Part shown: positions 24,519-32,959 of the stretch, in pieces
Layout: every line of letters begins with the position of its first letter
How positions within the stretch are numbered: position 1 is the stretch's first letter
From: Alphaproteobacteria bacterium
Lineage (GTDB): Bacteria; Pseudomonadota; Alphaproteobacteria; JAPYRI01
Direction: 5' to 3'
Assembly: GCA_029941135.1 (NCBI GenBank)
Contig: JAPYRI010000022.1
Location: 1 to 36,309 of the forward strand
DNA: 36,309 bases
Made by a program: the position numbers and the translations under genes
Notes under the pieces: model-generated
Database searches by the model: none
Seen by the model: only the letters and a program-made list of their open reading frames with translations
Told to the model about the DNA's origin: nothing

Positions 24519-25793
24519 ATGACCGAGAGTGACAGTTTTGCACTTGGACCGGACGGCGAGGTCGCGCACGAGCGGAGTTACCTGGCTCATCTCATCATAT
24601 TCGTATGCTGCTGCACCATGTTTGAAGGCTACGACGTTCTTATTCTGAACCTTGCGTTACCGCATCTCGGTGATGATTTTGGCGCAAATTCAGAGCAACT
24701 TGGCTATGCCGTGGGCATAATCAGTGTCGGAACGGTGATGGCCTTCACCCTGGTGCGCCTTGCGGACCGCTACGGACGGCGCGCGGTGTTTTTGGGTTCG
24801 GTGACAGGCTACACGGTATTCACGCTGCTCACCGCCCTCTCGGTGGGCCTGTACGATTTTGTCGCCTACCAATTCGTTGCGCGATTATTCATGGTGACTG
24901 AGATTGGCGTTGCCGCCATTATTCTGACCGAAGAAATGCCGCGCAGATACCGTGGCCTGGCAGTAACGTTGGTTTTTGGACTCGGCTTATTTGGCGGCAT
25001 CGTCGGTTCTTTGATCTATCCGTTTCTGATAGAAATTGATCTTGGATGGCGGGGACTCTATCTCGCCGGCGGCGCCGTGCTGCCGATACTTTTATTTTAC
25101 TGGAACCGTCTAAAAGAAACCCAGCGCTGGCAACTGGCTCAACACCGGACTCCCAAATCACGGACCTCGATGCTCGCAAGTTATAAGGAAATGGCATCCG
25201 TATTTCAGTCAAAATACCGCCGCCGCCTGTTGACCGGCGCCAGCATCTGGTTCGCCGTGAATGCCTGGAGCGCAAGCTGCCTGTTCTTCTTCGCCTACTA
25301 CGTTACCAATGAACGTGGCTGGAGCGCGGCACAGGTCGGCTCGACCCTGACCATCGGTTATATGTTCGCGTTAGCCGGATATTTGTCCGCGGGCCCTTTG
25401 CTCGATTATGCCGGCCGGCGTTTTACGGTCTGCGCTTTTTTTATAGTCGGTGGGATCAGCACTATTACGTGCTTTTTGTCTGATTCGGACCTCGTCATAA
25501 CGGTGTCGTATATCATTCTCCTGAGCACACAAGCGTTGTGGGCCATCGCCGCCACCATAACCAGCGAGATGTTCCCGACGGAACTTCGTGCCACCGGTAA
25601 TGCGGTCGTAAATAATCTGCTGGGGCGTACCGGAATGGTGTTGGCGCCGAGTGTTGTCGGCGCGCTGTCGGCATGGCTCGGGTCGGTCGGACAGGCGGTG
25701 GCCATTGTGGCCGTTGTACCGTTTCTGATTGTCCCGATTGTCCTGTTGCTGCTTACCGAAGCGAAGGGCAAATCGTTGGAAGAGATTTCATAG
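24519..25793 (+). CDS. MFS transporter, aromatic acid/H+ symporter-like
   Basis: The protein has 424 residues from the ATG at 24519; a GTG at 24501 is an alternative without a clear site. Twelve membrane helices are apparent. The family motif after helix 2 is LADRYGRRA, FEGYDVLILNLALP is the helix 1 signature typical of the AAHS (aromatic acid:H+ symporter) and sialate-type branch, and LLDYAGRRF repeats the motif in the second half. FPTELRATGNAVVNNLLGR lies near helix 10. The likely role is proton-coupled uptake of an organic acid that feeds the island. The substrate is unknown. Confidence 0.87.
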   Translation: MTESDSFALGPDGEVAHERSYLAHLIIFVCCCTMFEGYDVLILNLALPHLGDDFGANSEQLGYAVGIISVGTVMAFTLVRLADRYGRRAVFLGSVTGYTVFTLLTALSVGLYDFVAYQFVARLFMVTEIGVAAIILTEEMPRRYRGLAVTLVFGLGLFGGIVGSLIYPFLIEIDLGWRGLYLAGGAVLPILLFYWNRLKETQRWQLAQHRTPKSRTSMLASYKEMASVFQSKYRRRLLTGASIWFAVNAWSASCLFFFAYYVTNERGWSAAQVGSTLTIGYMFALAGYLSAGPLLDYAGRRFTVCAFFIVGGISTITCFLSDSDLVITVSYIILLSTQALWAIAATITSEMFPTELRATGNAVVNNLLGRTGMVLAPSVVGALSAWLGSVGQAVAIVAVVPFLIVPIVLLLLTEAKGKSLEEIS

Positions 25794-25829
25794 TTAAGCT
25801 GGCTGCCCAAAAAATGAATCATAACTGAA

Positions 25830-25844
25830 TTAGCGTTATGCTAA
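25830..25844. promoter_or_regulatory. Island operator site 3
   Basis: TTAGCGTTATGCTAA has perfect outer arms TTAGC/GCTAA. It lies between the MFS stop and the amidohydrolase start, 77 bases ahead of the ATG at 25921, so the amidohydrolase and third DszA-like gene appear to have their own promoter. Confidence 0.72.
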
Positions 25845-25920
25845 TATAACAATGAAAACGCCTGGATCTCGTAAAAGTAACTCAATTCACTTCGCAACCA
25901 CGCACTACATAGGAGGTATC

Positions 25921-27387
25921 ATGTCCGAGACCAAAGCTGCCCGAGTTCGCGCCAAACTTAACCATCCTATGATCGATGGCGACTCCCACATTGTGGAGTA
26001 CATGCCAGTTTTGCGGGATATGCTCCGCGAGGTCGGGGGCGCCAGTGCGGAGAAAAACTTCGTGACCGCAATGGGCCACGGTCTGTTGGATTCCGGGAAA
26101 AAGAGCTGGTACGACATGACTTGGGACGAACGGCGCGATAACCGCGGGATGCGTCCGCCGTGGTGGCCCCTCCCGACCAAAAATACCATTGATCGCTGCA
26201 CCTCGATGATCCCTAAACTTTATCACGAGCGGATGGACGACTTTGGGCTCGATTACGCGGTGCTCTACCCCACGGTCGGTTTGCTTTTTCCGCATATGGC
26301 CAACGATGAGATGCGCGCTCTTAGCTGCCGCGCATTTAACGAATACGCCGCCGCCTATTATGACGAGTACGCTGACCGTATGACGGTGGCGGCCACGATA
26401 CCACTCCACACTCCGGAAGAAGGTATCCGCGAGCTTGAGCACGCAAAAAATTTGGGGCTGAAAGTGGCTGTAATTCCCGCTTACGTAAAACGGCCTGTGG
26501 CGGCATTCGCAAAGCTGCATCCTAAGCTGGCGCATCACGTGACGTGGCTGGACAGCTATGGGATCGACAGCGAGCACGATTACGACCCGTTCTGGGCGAA
26601 ATGCATAGAACTTGGTTTTTCAGTTTCAGTTCACTCGGCGGGAATGGGCCTCGAGGAACGCAGCTCGATGTCGAATTACATGTACAACCATATGGGGCAC
26701 TTCGGCGCCGCCGGAGAAGTCCTAACAAAGTCGCTCTTAATGGGTGGTGTCACGCGGCGCTTTCCGAAGCTCCGCGTTGCACTTCTGGAGGGCGGCGTGG
26801 TTAATGGGTCGCGGTTGTATGCCGACATTGTTTCCCGCTGGAAGAAGCGGCGGTTGGAAAGCCAGGACAACCTTGATCCGGCCTCGCTTGACGTCAAGCT
26901 CGCACAAGACCTTTTCTCGCGATATGGGAATAATGCTATTCTCAACCATCTCGACGAACTGGAAAAGACCATTCACCTCCGGCCGCATGCTATTTCCGAG
27001 GATCTACGGGATGACTTCGCCGCTATGAAGATCACGAGAAAAGAGGAAATAGAGGATATCTTCATCCCCAATTTCTACTTCGGTTGTGAATCCGACGACC
27101 CTCATGCGGCACTTGCATTTAACACCAAGATTAATCCTTTTGGGTCCGAGTTACGCGCGTTCATGACCTTCGATCTCGGTCATTGGGACGTTACGGACAT
27201 GGGGGAGGCGGCTGCCGAAGCTTATGGACTGGTGGAGGAAGAACTCATCACCCCGGAGAACTTCCGCGCCTTCGCCTTCAGCAATGCGGTCCAGCTCTAT
27301 TGCACTGCGAATCCTGACTTTTTCAGGGGAACGGCCATTGAGACGGTAGTTGCCAGCGAATTAGGTCAGCTAAAGGAAGCAGTCTGA
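25921..27387 (+). CDS. Metal-dependent amidohydrolase, ACMSD-like (Amidohydro_2)
   Basis: The protein has 488 residues from the ATG at 25921, which has AGGAGG at good spacing; a longer frame to 25852 is rejected because no site precedes it and operator site 3 lies just in front. The fold is that of the amidohydrolase-2/ACMSD group: MIDGDSHIVEYMP (Asp21-x-His23), ALSCRAFNEYAAAYYDEY, DRMTVAATIPLHTPEEGIREL, the His of SVHSAGMGLEE, and LRVALLEGGVVNGSRLYAD. Members decarboxylate or hydrolyse small ring-derived acids with one metal ion. In this island it may process a ring-opened intermediate. It is followed 37 bases later by the third DszA-like gene. Confidence 0.85.
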   Translation: MSETKAARVRAKLNHPMIDGDSHIVEYMPVLRDMLREVGGASAEKNFVTAMGHGLLDSGKKSWYDMTWDERRDNRGMRPPWWPLPTKNTIDRCTSMIPKLYHERMDDFGLDYAVLYPTVGLLFPHMANDEMRALSCRAFNEYAAAYYDEYADRMTVAATIPLHTPEEGIRELEHAKNLGLKVAVIPAYVKRPVAAFAKLHPKLAHHVTWLDSYGIDSEHDYDPFWAKCIELGFSVSVHSAGMGLEERSSMSNYMYNHMGHFGAAGEVLTKSLLMGGVTRRFPKLRVALLEGGVVNGSRLYADIVSRWKKRRLESQDNLDPASLDVKLAQDLFSRYGNNAILNHLDELEKTIHLRPHAISEDLRDDFAAMKITRKEEIEDIFIPNFYFGCESDDPHAALAFNTKINPFGSELRAFMTFDLGHWDVTDMGEAAAEAYGLVEEELITPENFRAFAFSNAVQLYCTANPDFFRGTAIETVVASELGQLKEAV

Positions 27388-27424
27388 TCGGAACGGCATG
27401 ACCATTCTATAGAGGGTGTAGACG

Positions 27425-28741
27425 GTGAAGAAAAAGAAGATGCACTTCGCGCAGTTCGTGATGCATGGGCCGACCTATCACAGTTTGGCCATGTGGCGGC
27501 ATCCCGAAACCCGTCGGGACCTGCCGTGGGACCGCCCCGAGCTTTATCAACACATCGCGAAGGTCTGCGAGCGCGGCAAGCTCGATATGGTTTTCTTCGC
27601 GGATCTCAGTTTTATTTCAGACGCCTTTCAAAAATCTCTTGCGCCCGCTCTTCGCTGCGCCACCCAGGCCCCCATGCATGATCCCATGCCGCTGCTTTCG
27701 TGGATGGGCGCCGTGACCGACACCATCGGGCTCGCCGCCACCTTTTCCATCAGCCACCATCATCCCTTCTACGCCGCCCGGGTGTGGGCCAGCATCGACC
27801 ACCTGACCCGCGGCCGAGCCGCCTGGAATATCGTTACTTCGGTCAACCACAATGAATCGAACAACTATGGCGAGGACGCTCTTTTGGAGCACGACCTTCG
27901 CTACGACCGGGCCGAAGAGTTCATGGAGGTGTGTAAAAAACTGTGGAATAGTTGGGACGAGGATGCGGTTCGTGCAGACCGGGAAGCAGGTATTTTCGCC
28001 GACCCAGAGAAGGTCCATCGTCTCGACCACGAGGGCCGTTTTTTTCGTTGCCGGGGGCCACTCACAGTAACGCGCTCGCCGCAAGTTGGTCCCGCCCTTA
28101 TCCAGGCCGGGGCTTCACCCAAAGGGCGCGCTTTCGCCGCGAGGCACGCCGAGGCCATCTTCGCCATAAATCACTTTGCCGAAGGCGCCGCCGACTACTA
28201 CGCCGACATCAAAAACAGAATGGAAAACGAGGGGCGAAATCCTGATCACTGCAAAATACTTTTCGGCGTGCAGCCGATCATCGCCAAAACCGAAACCGAA
28301 GCGCGGGATAAACAAGCACTTCATAACGAATTGGTTCCGGACGAAGGCGGACTGGCCATTCTTTCAAGCCATATGGATTACGATCTGTCGAAACTTGAAC
28401 TCGACGATGTAATGCAGCCGATTGCGCTGCCAGGCCTCCAGAGTATGGCGGAAATGTACTCGCGCACAGCGGGCAAGAAGTTGACCCTGCGCGAGGTTGC
28501 CAAGATGCATGGAGAAAGCGTCAGCTTGCCCCAATTCGTGGGCACCTCTGAACAGGTGGCGGACCAACTTGAGGCCTACTTCGACACCGTGGGCGGCGAT
28601 GGCTTTATGCTCTCGGCCACCCACAGCCCGGGCGCGATCGAAGAGTTTGTCGATCTGGTGATTCCGGAACTCCAAAAGCGCGGACGTTTCCGCACGGAGT
28701 ATGCCGGTAAAACACAGCGCGAACACCTGCTTCAGGAGTGA
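27425..28741 (+). CDS. DszA/NtaA/SnaA family FMN-dependent monooxygenase, copy 3
   Basis: This 438-residue paralogue uses GTG 27425 as start, with GAGGGTG upstream. Visible marks are KMHFAQFVMHGPTYHSLAMW, RPELYQHIAKVCERGKLDMV, ASIDHLTRGRAAWNIVTSV, GRFFRCRGPLTVTRSPQVGP with IQAGASPKG, and FVGTSEQVADQLE. One departure is visible: where the paralogues read FFDVAGPL it has FFRCRGPL, followed by QVGP for QGRP. This could be divergence or two compensating small changes. It lies in one transcript with the amidohydrolase and converges on the molybdoenzyme gene with a 32-base gap. Confidence 0.88.
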   Translation: MKKKKMHFAQFVMHGPTYHSLAMWRHPETRRDLPWDRPELYQHIAKVCERGKLDMVFFADLSFISDAFQKSLAPALRCATQAPMHDPMPLLSWMGAVTDTIGLAATFSISHHHPFYAARVWASIDHLTRGRAAWNIVTSVNHNESNNYGEDALLEHDLRYDRAEEFMEVCKKLWNSWDEDAVRADREAGIFADPEKVHRLDHEGRFFRCRGPLTVTRSPQVGPALIQAGASPKGRAFAARHAEAIFAINHFAEGAADYYADIKNRMENEGRNPDHCKILFGVQPIIAKTETEARDKQALHNELVPDEGGLAILSSHMDYDLSKLELDDVMQPIALPGLQSMAEMYSRTAGKKLTLREVAKMHGESVSLPQFVGTSEQVADQLEAYFDTVGGDGFMLSATHSPGAIEEFVDLVIPELQKRGRFRTEYAGKTQREHLLQE

Positions 28742-28773
28742 AGCGACGGACTCCGCGCCCATCCGGGACGCCT

Positions 28774-30018
28774 TTATTCGATAACAATATCCGTGGGGAC
28801 AATGCCGTCGAAATGCTTCCGCTGGTAATTCCACGGGGTCTGGGGTTGTTGCCGGCCCTTCTCGTCGGTCGCCCGCGCCATGATTTGATAAACGCCAGGT
28901 TTCACCGCGTCCCAAACGTAATTCCAGCGCACCCACATCCAACGGTCGTGAGATTCTTCAACATGGGCGTCCTCCCACGTCGTCCCGCCATCGACGCTGA
29001 CCTCGACCCCGACGATCGCCCCTTCTCCGCTCCAAGCCAAGCCGCGCACCGGATGGGTCCCGGCCGGCAGGGGGGAATCCTCGTCGATCGGGTCGAGGAT
29101 AACCGCCTTAACTCCCAGCGCCGTACACATGACTTTATTGGGGTCTTCCGGCGTGTCACCCAGAACGAAATATTCGGTCTGGTGGTAGCAGTCGGGCATG
29201 TGGTCCATGACCTCGATCTGCTCGATCCATTTGACCCACCAATTGCCCGACCAGCCAGGGACTACAAGGCGCAACGGTGCACCATGGATGTGGTGCAAGT
29301 GTTCTCCATTCATAGCCCAAGCGAGGAGCGTGTCTGGGTGCAAGGCCTTCTCCATCGGAAGGCCCTTGTCGTAATTGATTACGCCTGGGTCTTTCACCTC
29401 AATGTCGTCCCGGCCCGAAGAAAGGTATATCAAACTTGGGTCTGGCCGGCCGCGGTCAAAGCCTTGGAAGCGAACAGCAACTGCATTCGACTTGACGCCG
29501 GCCAATTTTAGGACCTCCCGCAGGGGGACGCCGGAAAATTCGCCGGCGCTCGACATGCCCGTCGTGGGCAGCGAGTTTCCGATGGCCTCTATTGACAGCT
29601 TTTTTCCGTCTTTGGGTTTCAGGGCACTAAAATCCATTTCCTTGGGCGACACCAAGGAGGGTTTCTTGCCGTCCTTATGAAGATAATTGAAGAACATGGT
29701 GTCGTTACCTGCACATTCCGTAACTGCCCGCACGGTTTGCGACGGCAACTTCTTCAGGTCCTCCAGCGTAAGCGTGAGCGGCTTTTCGACCTCGCCGCAG
29801 ATTTCCATTTCCCAATCATCCGGGTGGATAGGTTCCGGCATATCGAGTTGAGCCACGATGTAATAGAGATCGGTTGGCGTAATGCGGCCTTCGAGTTCGG
29901 TCATGGGGGTCGTGGCGAAGATTGTCCGCCCTTCCGCGTCGTTAGCTTCCAACGATTCGGGCCGTTTACGATCCGGCCAACCGCGGATCCAACCGCCCTC
30001 AATTTCCCGTCGTGGCAT
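28774..30018 (-). CDS. Sulfite oxidase-fold molybdenum oxidoreductase
   Basis: This 414-residue protein starts at ATG 30018 after GGGAGGAG. It has the sulfite oxidase Mo-cofactor domain (about 40-270), with the molybdenum ligand Cys102 in TECAGN and NGEHLHHIHGAPLRLVVPGW typical of SUOX/SorA/SoxC, followed by the dimerisation domain (about 290-400, with VEVSVDGGTTWEDA). There is no Tat signal, haem domain or membrane segment, so it should be cytoplasmic. The usual CAGNRR is CAGNDT here, so substrate geometry may differ. Its island setting makes oxidation of released sulfite the likeliest role. It shares its promoter region with the divergent TetR gene, and its RNA start is probably under the same operator. 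Confidence 0.85.
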   Translation of the reverse strand: MPRREIEGGWIRGWPDRKRPESLEANDAEGRTIFATTPMTELEGRITPTDLYYIVAQLDMPEPIHPDDWEMEICGEVEKPLTLTLEDLKKLPSQTVRAVTECAGNDTMFFNYLHKDGKKPSLVSPKEMDFSALKPKDGKKLSIEAIGNSLPTTGMSSAGEFSGVPLREVLKLAGVKSNAVAVRFQGFDRGRPDPSLIYLSSGRDDIEVKDPGVINYDKGLPMEKALHPDTLLAWAMNGEHLHHIHGAPLRLVVPGWSGNWWVKWIEQIEVMDHMPDCYHQTEYFVLGDTPEDPNKVMCTALGVKAVILDPIDEDSPLPAGTHPVRGLAWSGEGAIVGVEVSVDGGTTWEDAHVEESHDRWMWVRWNYVWDAVKPGVYQIMARATDEKGRQQPQTPWNYQRKHFDGIVPTDIVIE

Positions 30019-30099
30019 GACTTTATCTCCTCCCCTAAAACGACCGCATCACAGCATGCAACTCATTACTTTTTCGCGTATACTAAGGTTTAACATAAG

Positions 30100-30114
30100 C
30101 TAGCATAATGCTAA
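30100..30114. promoter_or_regulatory. Island operator site 4 (autoregulatory site)
   Basis: CTAGCATAATGCTAA differs from the consensus only at its first base. It lies 51 bases before the TetR start and 82 bases before the divergent molybdoenzyme start, the expected place for an autoregulated TetR operator. Confidence 0.75.
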
Positions 30115-30164
30115 ACTGATTATAAAATCACCTTGAAATCAAAGATATAAAGGCATTGTAGTGC

Positions 30165-30788
30165 ATGCCGCATCAGATTACCCGTACTGGCCAAGATCGA
30201 GCCGCCACCGAAGCCGCCCTTGAGGACGCGGCCATGCGTCTGCTTGATCGCAACGGTGTTCTGGCGGGCCTTAATCTGCGGGAAGTCGCCGCCGAGGCCG
30301 GCGTCAACCGGGGTCTGGTTTATCATTATTTTGGTTCGCGCTCGGCGCTGTTGCAGCGAGCATTGCGGCGAAACGCGCGTGAACGTATCGGCGCCATTTC
30401 AGATGCTGAAAGACTACCGTTTCGCGAACGAATTCTGCGTTACTGGCGAACAATTACAAAATACCGTCGGGAGGTTCGCCTTGTCACTCTGCTGCTACTC
30501 GATTCCAAGGATGCGGTATTTGAATCAGGTGAGGGACCACAGCTTACCCCTATTCGAAAACAAACCATTCAAGCCTTTGTGGAAGATCAGGAAAAAGGTT
30601 TGATCGACGGTGATATCAATCTGGACGGTCTTCATGCGGTAATCATCTCCCTGGTGTCGGGCTATGCAATCTATCGCGACGAATTAGCGAGGTCGGCCAA
30701 GATGCCCGCCGACATCCTGGATGAAAAGGTCGAAGCAATTTTCGGAAAGATGCTAGAGGCTTTACAAACCGGCGGTCAAAAAAAATAA
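30165..30788 (+). CDS. TetR family regulator, probable master of the organosulfur island
   Basis: This 207-residue protein has an N-terminal TetR domain: AALEDAAMRLLDRNG, LNLREVAAEAGVNRGLVYHY and FGSRSALLQRAL (about 15-62), then an all-helical ligand domain. The ATG follows AAAGG at about 11 bases. Site 4 of the shared palindrome is in its promoter, and six more copies stand before other island units, so it is the obvious candidate to bind them. As a TetR protein it probably represses until a pathway compound, perhaps a CoA ester, binds. Binding and ligand are inference. Confidence 0.88.
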   Translation: MPHQITRTGQDRAATEAALEDAAMRLLDRNGVLAGLNLREVAAEAGVNRGLVYHYFGSRSALLQRALRRNARERIGAISDAERLPFRERILRYWRTITKYRREVRLVTLLLLDSKDAVFESGEGPQLTPIRKQTIQAFVEDQEKGLIDGDINLDGLHAVIISLVSGYAIYRDELARSAKMPADILDEKVEAIFGKMLEALQTGGQKK

Positions 30789-30866
30789 AACCGACTATAA
30801 TTTTTCATGATGCGCCTTTTTCCTCAATGACCGGGTGAGGGCGGAAATCTGGGATCGACCTGATGT

Positions 30867-30881
30867 TTATCATTATGCTAA
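30867..30881. promoter_or_regulatory. Island operator site 5
   Basis: TTATCATTATGCTAA differs at one arm position and at the centre. It lies 38 bases before the GTG chosen as the ETF beta start and inside a longer upstream frame, which argues that the longer start is not used. Confidence 0.7.
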
Positions 30882-30918
30882 GTTACAGGCTCCAAAACAA
30901 GAACGGACTGACACAAGC

Positions 30919-31731
30919 GTGATTCACATCGTCGTCTGCGCGAAATGGATTCCAGACCCAGAGGTCACTGCGACCGAGTTCAAGATTGATCCCGAATCCT
31001 TACGGCGGGCTGAAATCGCCGGGCTCGCCCTGGTAATGAGCCCCTATGATGAGCAGTGCTTCGAGGCCGCGTTGCGCATTCGCGAGCAGGCGGACGAAGA
31101 GGTTAAAATCACGGCGCTTTGTCTGGACACGGACCCGATGATCAAGTTGTTCCGGCAGGCTTTCTCGTGGGACGTGGAAGCGGGCTTTTTTCTGTGCGAC
31201 CCGGTCTTTGAAGACAGCGATGGCTACACAACCTCATTCGCCCTGGGAACGGCAATCCAAAAAATTGGCGACGTGGACCTGATTCTGACCGGACGCCAAG
31301 CGGCGGACGGCGACGAGGGCATGGTCGGATTTGGCATAGCCGAGCATCTGGGAATTCCTGTTCTTCCGTGCGCAGCCGAAGTAAAAGTTCAGGATGGCTC
31401 GGTCATAATCGAGCGGGTTCTGGACAATGGGTTTGAAACCCTGGAAACGCCGCTTCCCGCAGTGGTAACCGTTTCCAACGAAATAGGCGAAGCCCGCAGG
31501 CCAAGCATGCGCCAAGTCATGCGCGCCGCGCGACAAAAACCCACCGTATGGTCGGCGGAAGATATCGGGCTCGATGCCGCGCAACTGGACACGTCCGCCA
31601 TGCGCCTCACAGTGGAAGATATCTTTGTCCCGAAAGTTGATCACAGCTGCGAGTTCATCACGGGCGAGACGCCGGGCGATCTGGCGGAAGCTCTGGTCGG
31701 CAAGCTGCGTGAACTGCGGGTGATCCCATGA
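30919..31731 (+). CDS. etfB: Electron transfer flavoprotein, beta subunit
   Basis: The protein has 270 residues from GTG 30919, which gives the canonical start VIHIVVCAKWIPDPE; an in-frame GTG at 30835 would add 28 residues and run through operator site 5. Family marks are MSPYDEQCFEAALRIRE, DLILTGRQAADGDEGMVGFG, PLPAVVTVSNEIGEARRPSM (the recognition-loop region), and a C-terminal helix. ETF beta holds AMP and docks on acyl-CoA dehydrogenases to take their electrons to the quinone pool. The alpha-subunit gene overlaps its stop by four bases. A dedicated ETF inside the regulon is notable because the desulfinase-like reaction should not need one. Confidence 0.92.
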   Translation: MIHIVVCAKWIPDPEVTATEFKIDPESLRRAEIAGLALVMSPYDEQCFEAALRIREQADEEVKITALCLDTDPMIKLFRQAFSWDVEAGFFLCDPVFEDSDGYTTSFALGTAIQKIGDVDLILTGRQAADGDEGMVGFGIAEHLGIPVLPCAAEVKVQDGSVIIERVLDNGFETLETPLPAVVTVSNEIGEARRPSMRQVMRAARQKPTVWSAEDIGLDAAQLDTSAMRLTVEDIFVPKVDHSCEFITGETPGDLAEALVGKLRELRVIP

Positions 31732-32705
31732 GCGCGACGGGGGTCTTGATCTGGGCCGAGATCGCGGATGGCGCCGCCACGGCGTCGAGCTACGAATTAT
31801 TAGGGCTGGGGCGTCGCCTCGCCGATGACATGGGTGGCCCACTCTCGGCCGTCGTCCTGGGGCCGGAAAGCGCAGCCGCGATCGAACAACTCATTTCCCG
31901 CGGCGCGGATAGTGTCTACGTTTTTGACGATCCTGATCAGAGCGAATTTCACACCGATGCCGCGCTCCTGGTTCTTGAAGCTGCCGCAGACAAGGTCGAG
32001 CCGGCTTTATTTTTGTTGCCGCACTCAAGCTACGGCACTGAGCTTGCGCCAAGGCTCGCGTTTCGCAACGAATCAGCGCCGGCAATGGGTTGCGTGGATG
32101 GGCGCGTCGAAGACGGCAAACTACTTCTAACCCGGCCCTGCTACGGCGGACGGGCACGTGCGGTCGTGAGTTTTCGTTCAGCCCCGGCGATTGCCACCCT
32201 ACGGCCAAAATCTCAAGAACCTTTGGCAGCAGAGCCCGGACGGCAGGGTGAAACGATCTCGCTCGATATCAACATTCCTCCCGAAACTATCCGCGTGAAC
32301 GTCAGAGAGAGACGGCAGAATGTCGAACAAGGCGTGCGGCTCGATGAGGCGGAAATCGTGATTTCGGGCGGGCGCGGCCTCGGCGGTCCGGACGGGTTCA
32401 AGATTCTGGAAGAGCTGGCGGACGCGCTTGGCGGCGCGGTGGGCGCCAGCCGGCCAGCCTGTGATCTGGGCTGGTACCCTCAGGCGCACCAGGTTGGCAT
32501 ATCGGGCAAGACCGTAGCGCCGGATCTTTATATCGCGGTCGGCATCTCGGGTGCCGGGCAACATATGGCTGGCTGTGCCGGCGCCAAAGTATTGGTGGCC
32601 ATCAACAAAGACCCCGACGCGTCGATATTCTCGTATGCTCATATTGGCATAGCCTCTGAGTACCAGGAGATACTTCCTGAAATATTGGAACTGATACGCC
32701 GCTAG
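31728..32705 (+). CDS. etfA: Electron transfer flavoprotein, alpha subunit
   Basis: This 325-residue protein starts at the ATG of an ATGA overlap with the beta gene. The C-terminal FAD domain is intact: IVISGGRGLGGPDGF (about 212-226), ASRPACDLGWYPQAHQVG, SGKTVAPDLYIAVGISGAGQH, and VAINKDPDASIF. Length and motif order are those of the common ETF alpha. It forms the heterodimer with the beta subunit and passes electrons to ETF-quinone oxidoreductase, which is not in the window. No gene follows within 254 bases, and I see no clear terminator in that gap. Confidence 0.93.
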   Translation: MSATGVLIWAEIADGAATASSYELLGLGRRLADDMGGPLSAVVLGPESAAAIEQLISRGADSVYVFDDPDQSEFHTDAALLVLEAAADKVEPALFLLPHSSYGTELAPRLAFRNESAPAMGCVDGRVEDGKLLLTRPCYGGRARAVVSFRSAPAIATLRPKSQEPLAAEPGRQGETISLDINIPPETIRVNVRERRQNVEQGVRLDEAEIVISGGRGLGGPDGFKILEELADALGGAVGASRPACDLGWYPQAHQVGISGKTVAPDLYIAVGISGAGQHMAGCAGAKVLVAINKDPDASIFSYAHIGIASEYQEILPEILELIRR

Positions 32706-32959
32706 AGCCGTCGGGATATCGCCGAAATGACAAAGTCACTTTCCGAGATCATTGATTACCGGTTTGGTTATGGACGAACGTCGACACTATTCTTTAGTCA
32801 CCCGATGGAGTCTTTCCAATGTGCGGACTAAGTGTCGGTTATCCGGCATACGGTAGGTACACGTCCATGAGATTACCCCCAAAATTGGTGGTGCGCACAG
32901 AAAGTTATGACGACAGTGAGTTTGAAGCAGAGATCTCCGCCCATGACCCGACTTCGGGA

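Noticed and set aside
25882-26577. 231-codon minus-strand frame opposite the amidohydrolase gene
   Set aside because: Antisense shadow in GC-rich coding DNA, no recognisable domain, no promoter or ribosome site.
28738-29511. 257-codon plus-strand frame opposite the molybdoenzyme gene
   Set aside because: Antisense shadow of a clearly conserved gene; the translation shows no family features.
30835-30918. Longer N-terminus for ETF beta from GTG 30835
   Set aside because: It would translate through operator site 5 and adds 28 residues absent from the family; GTG 30919 gives the canonical start.
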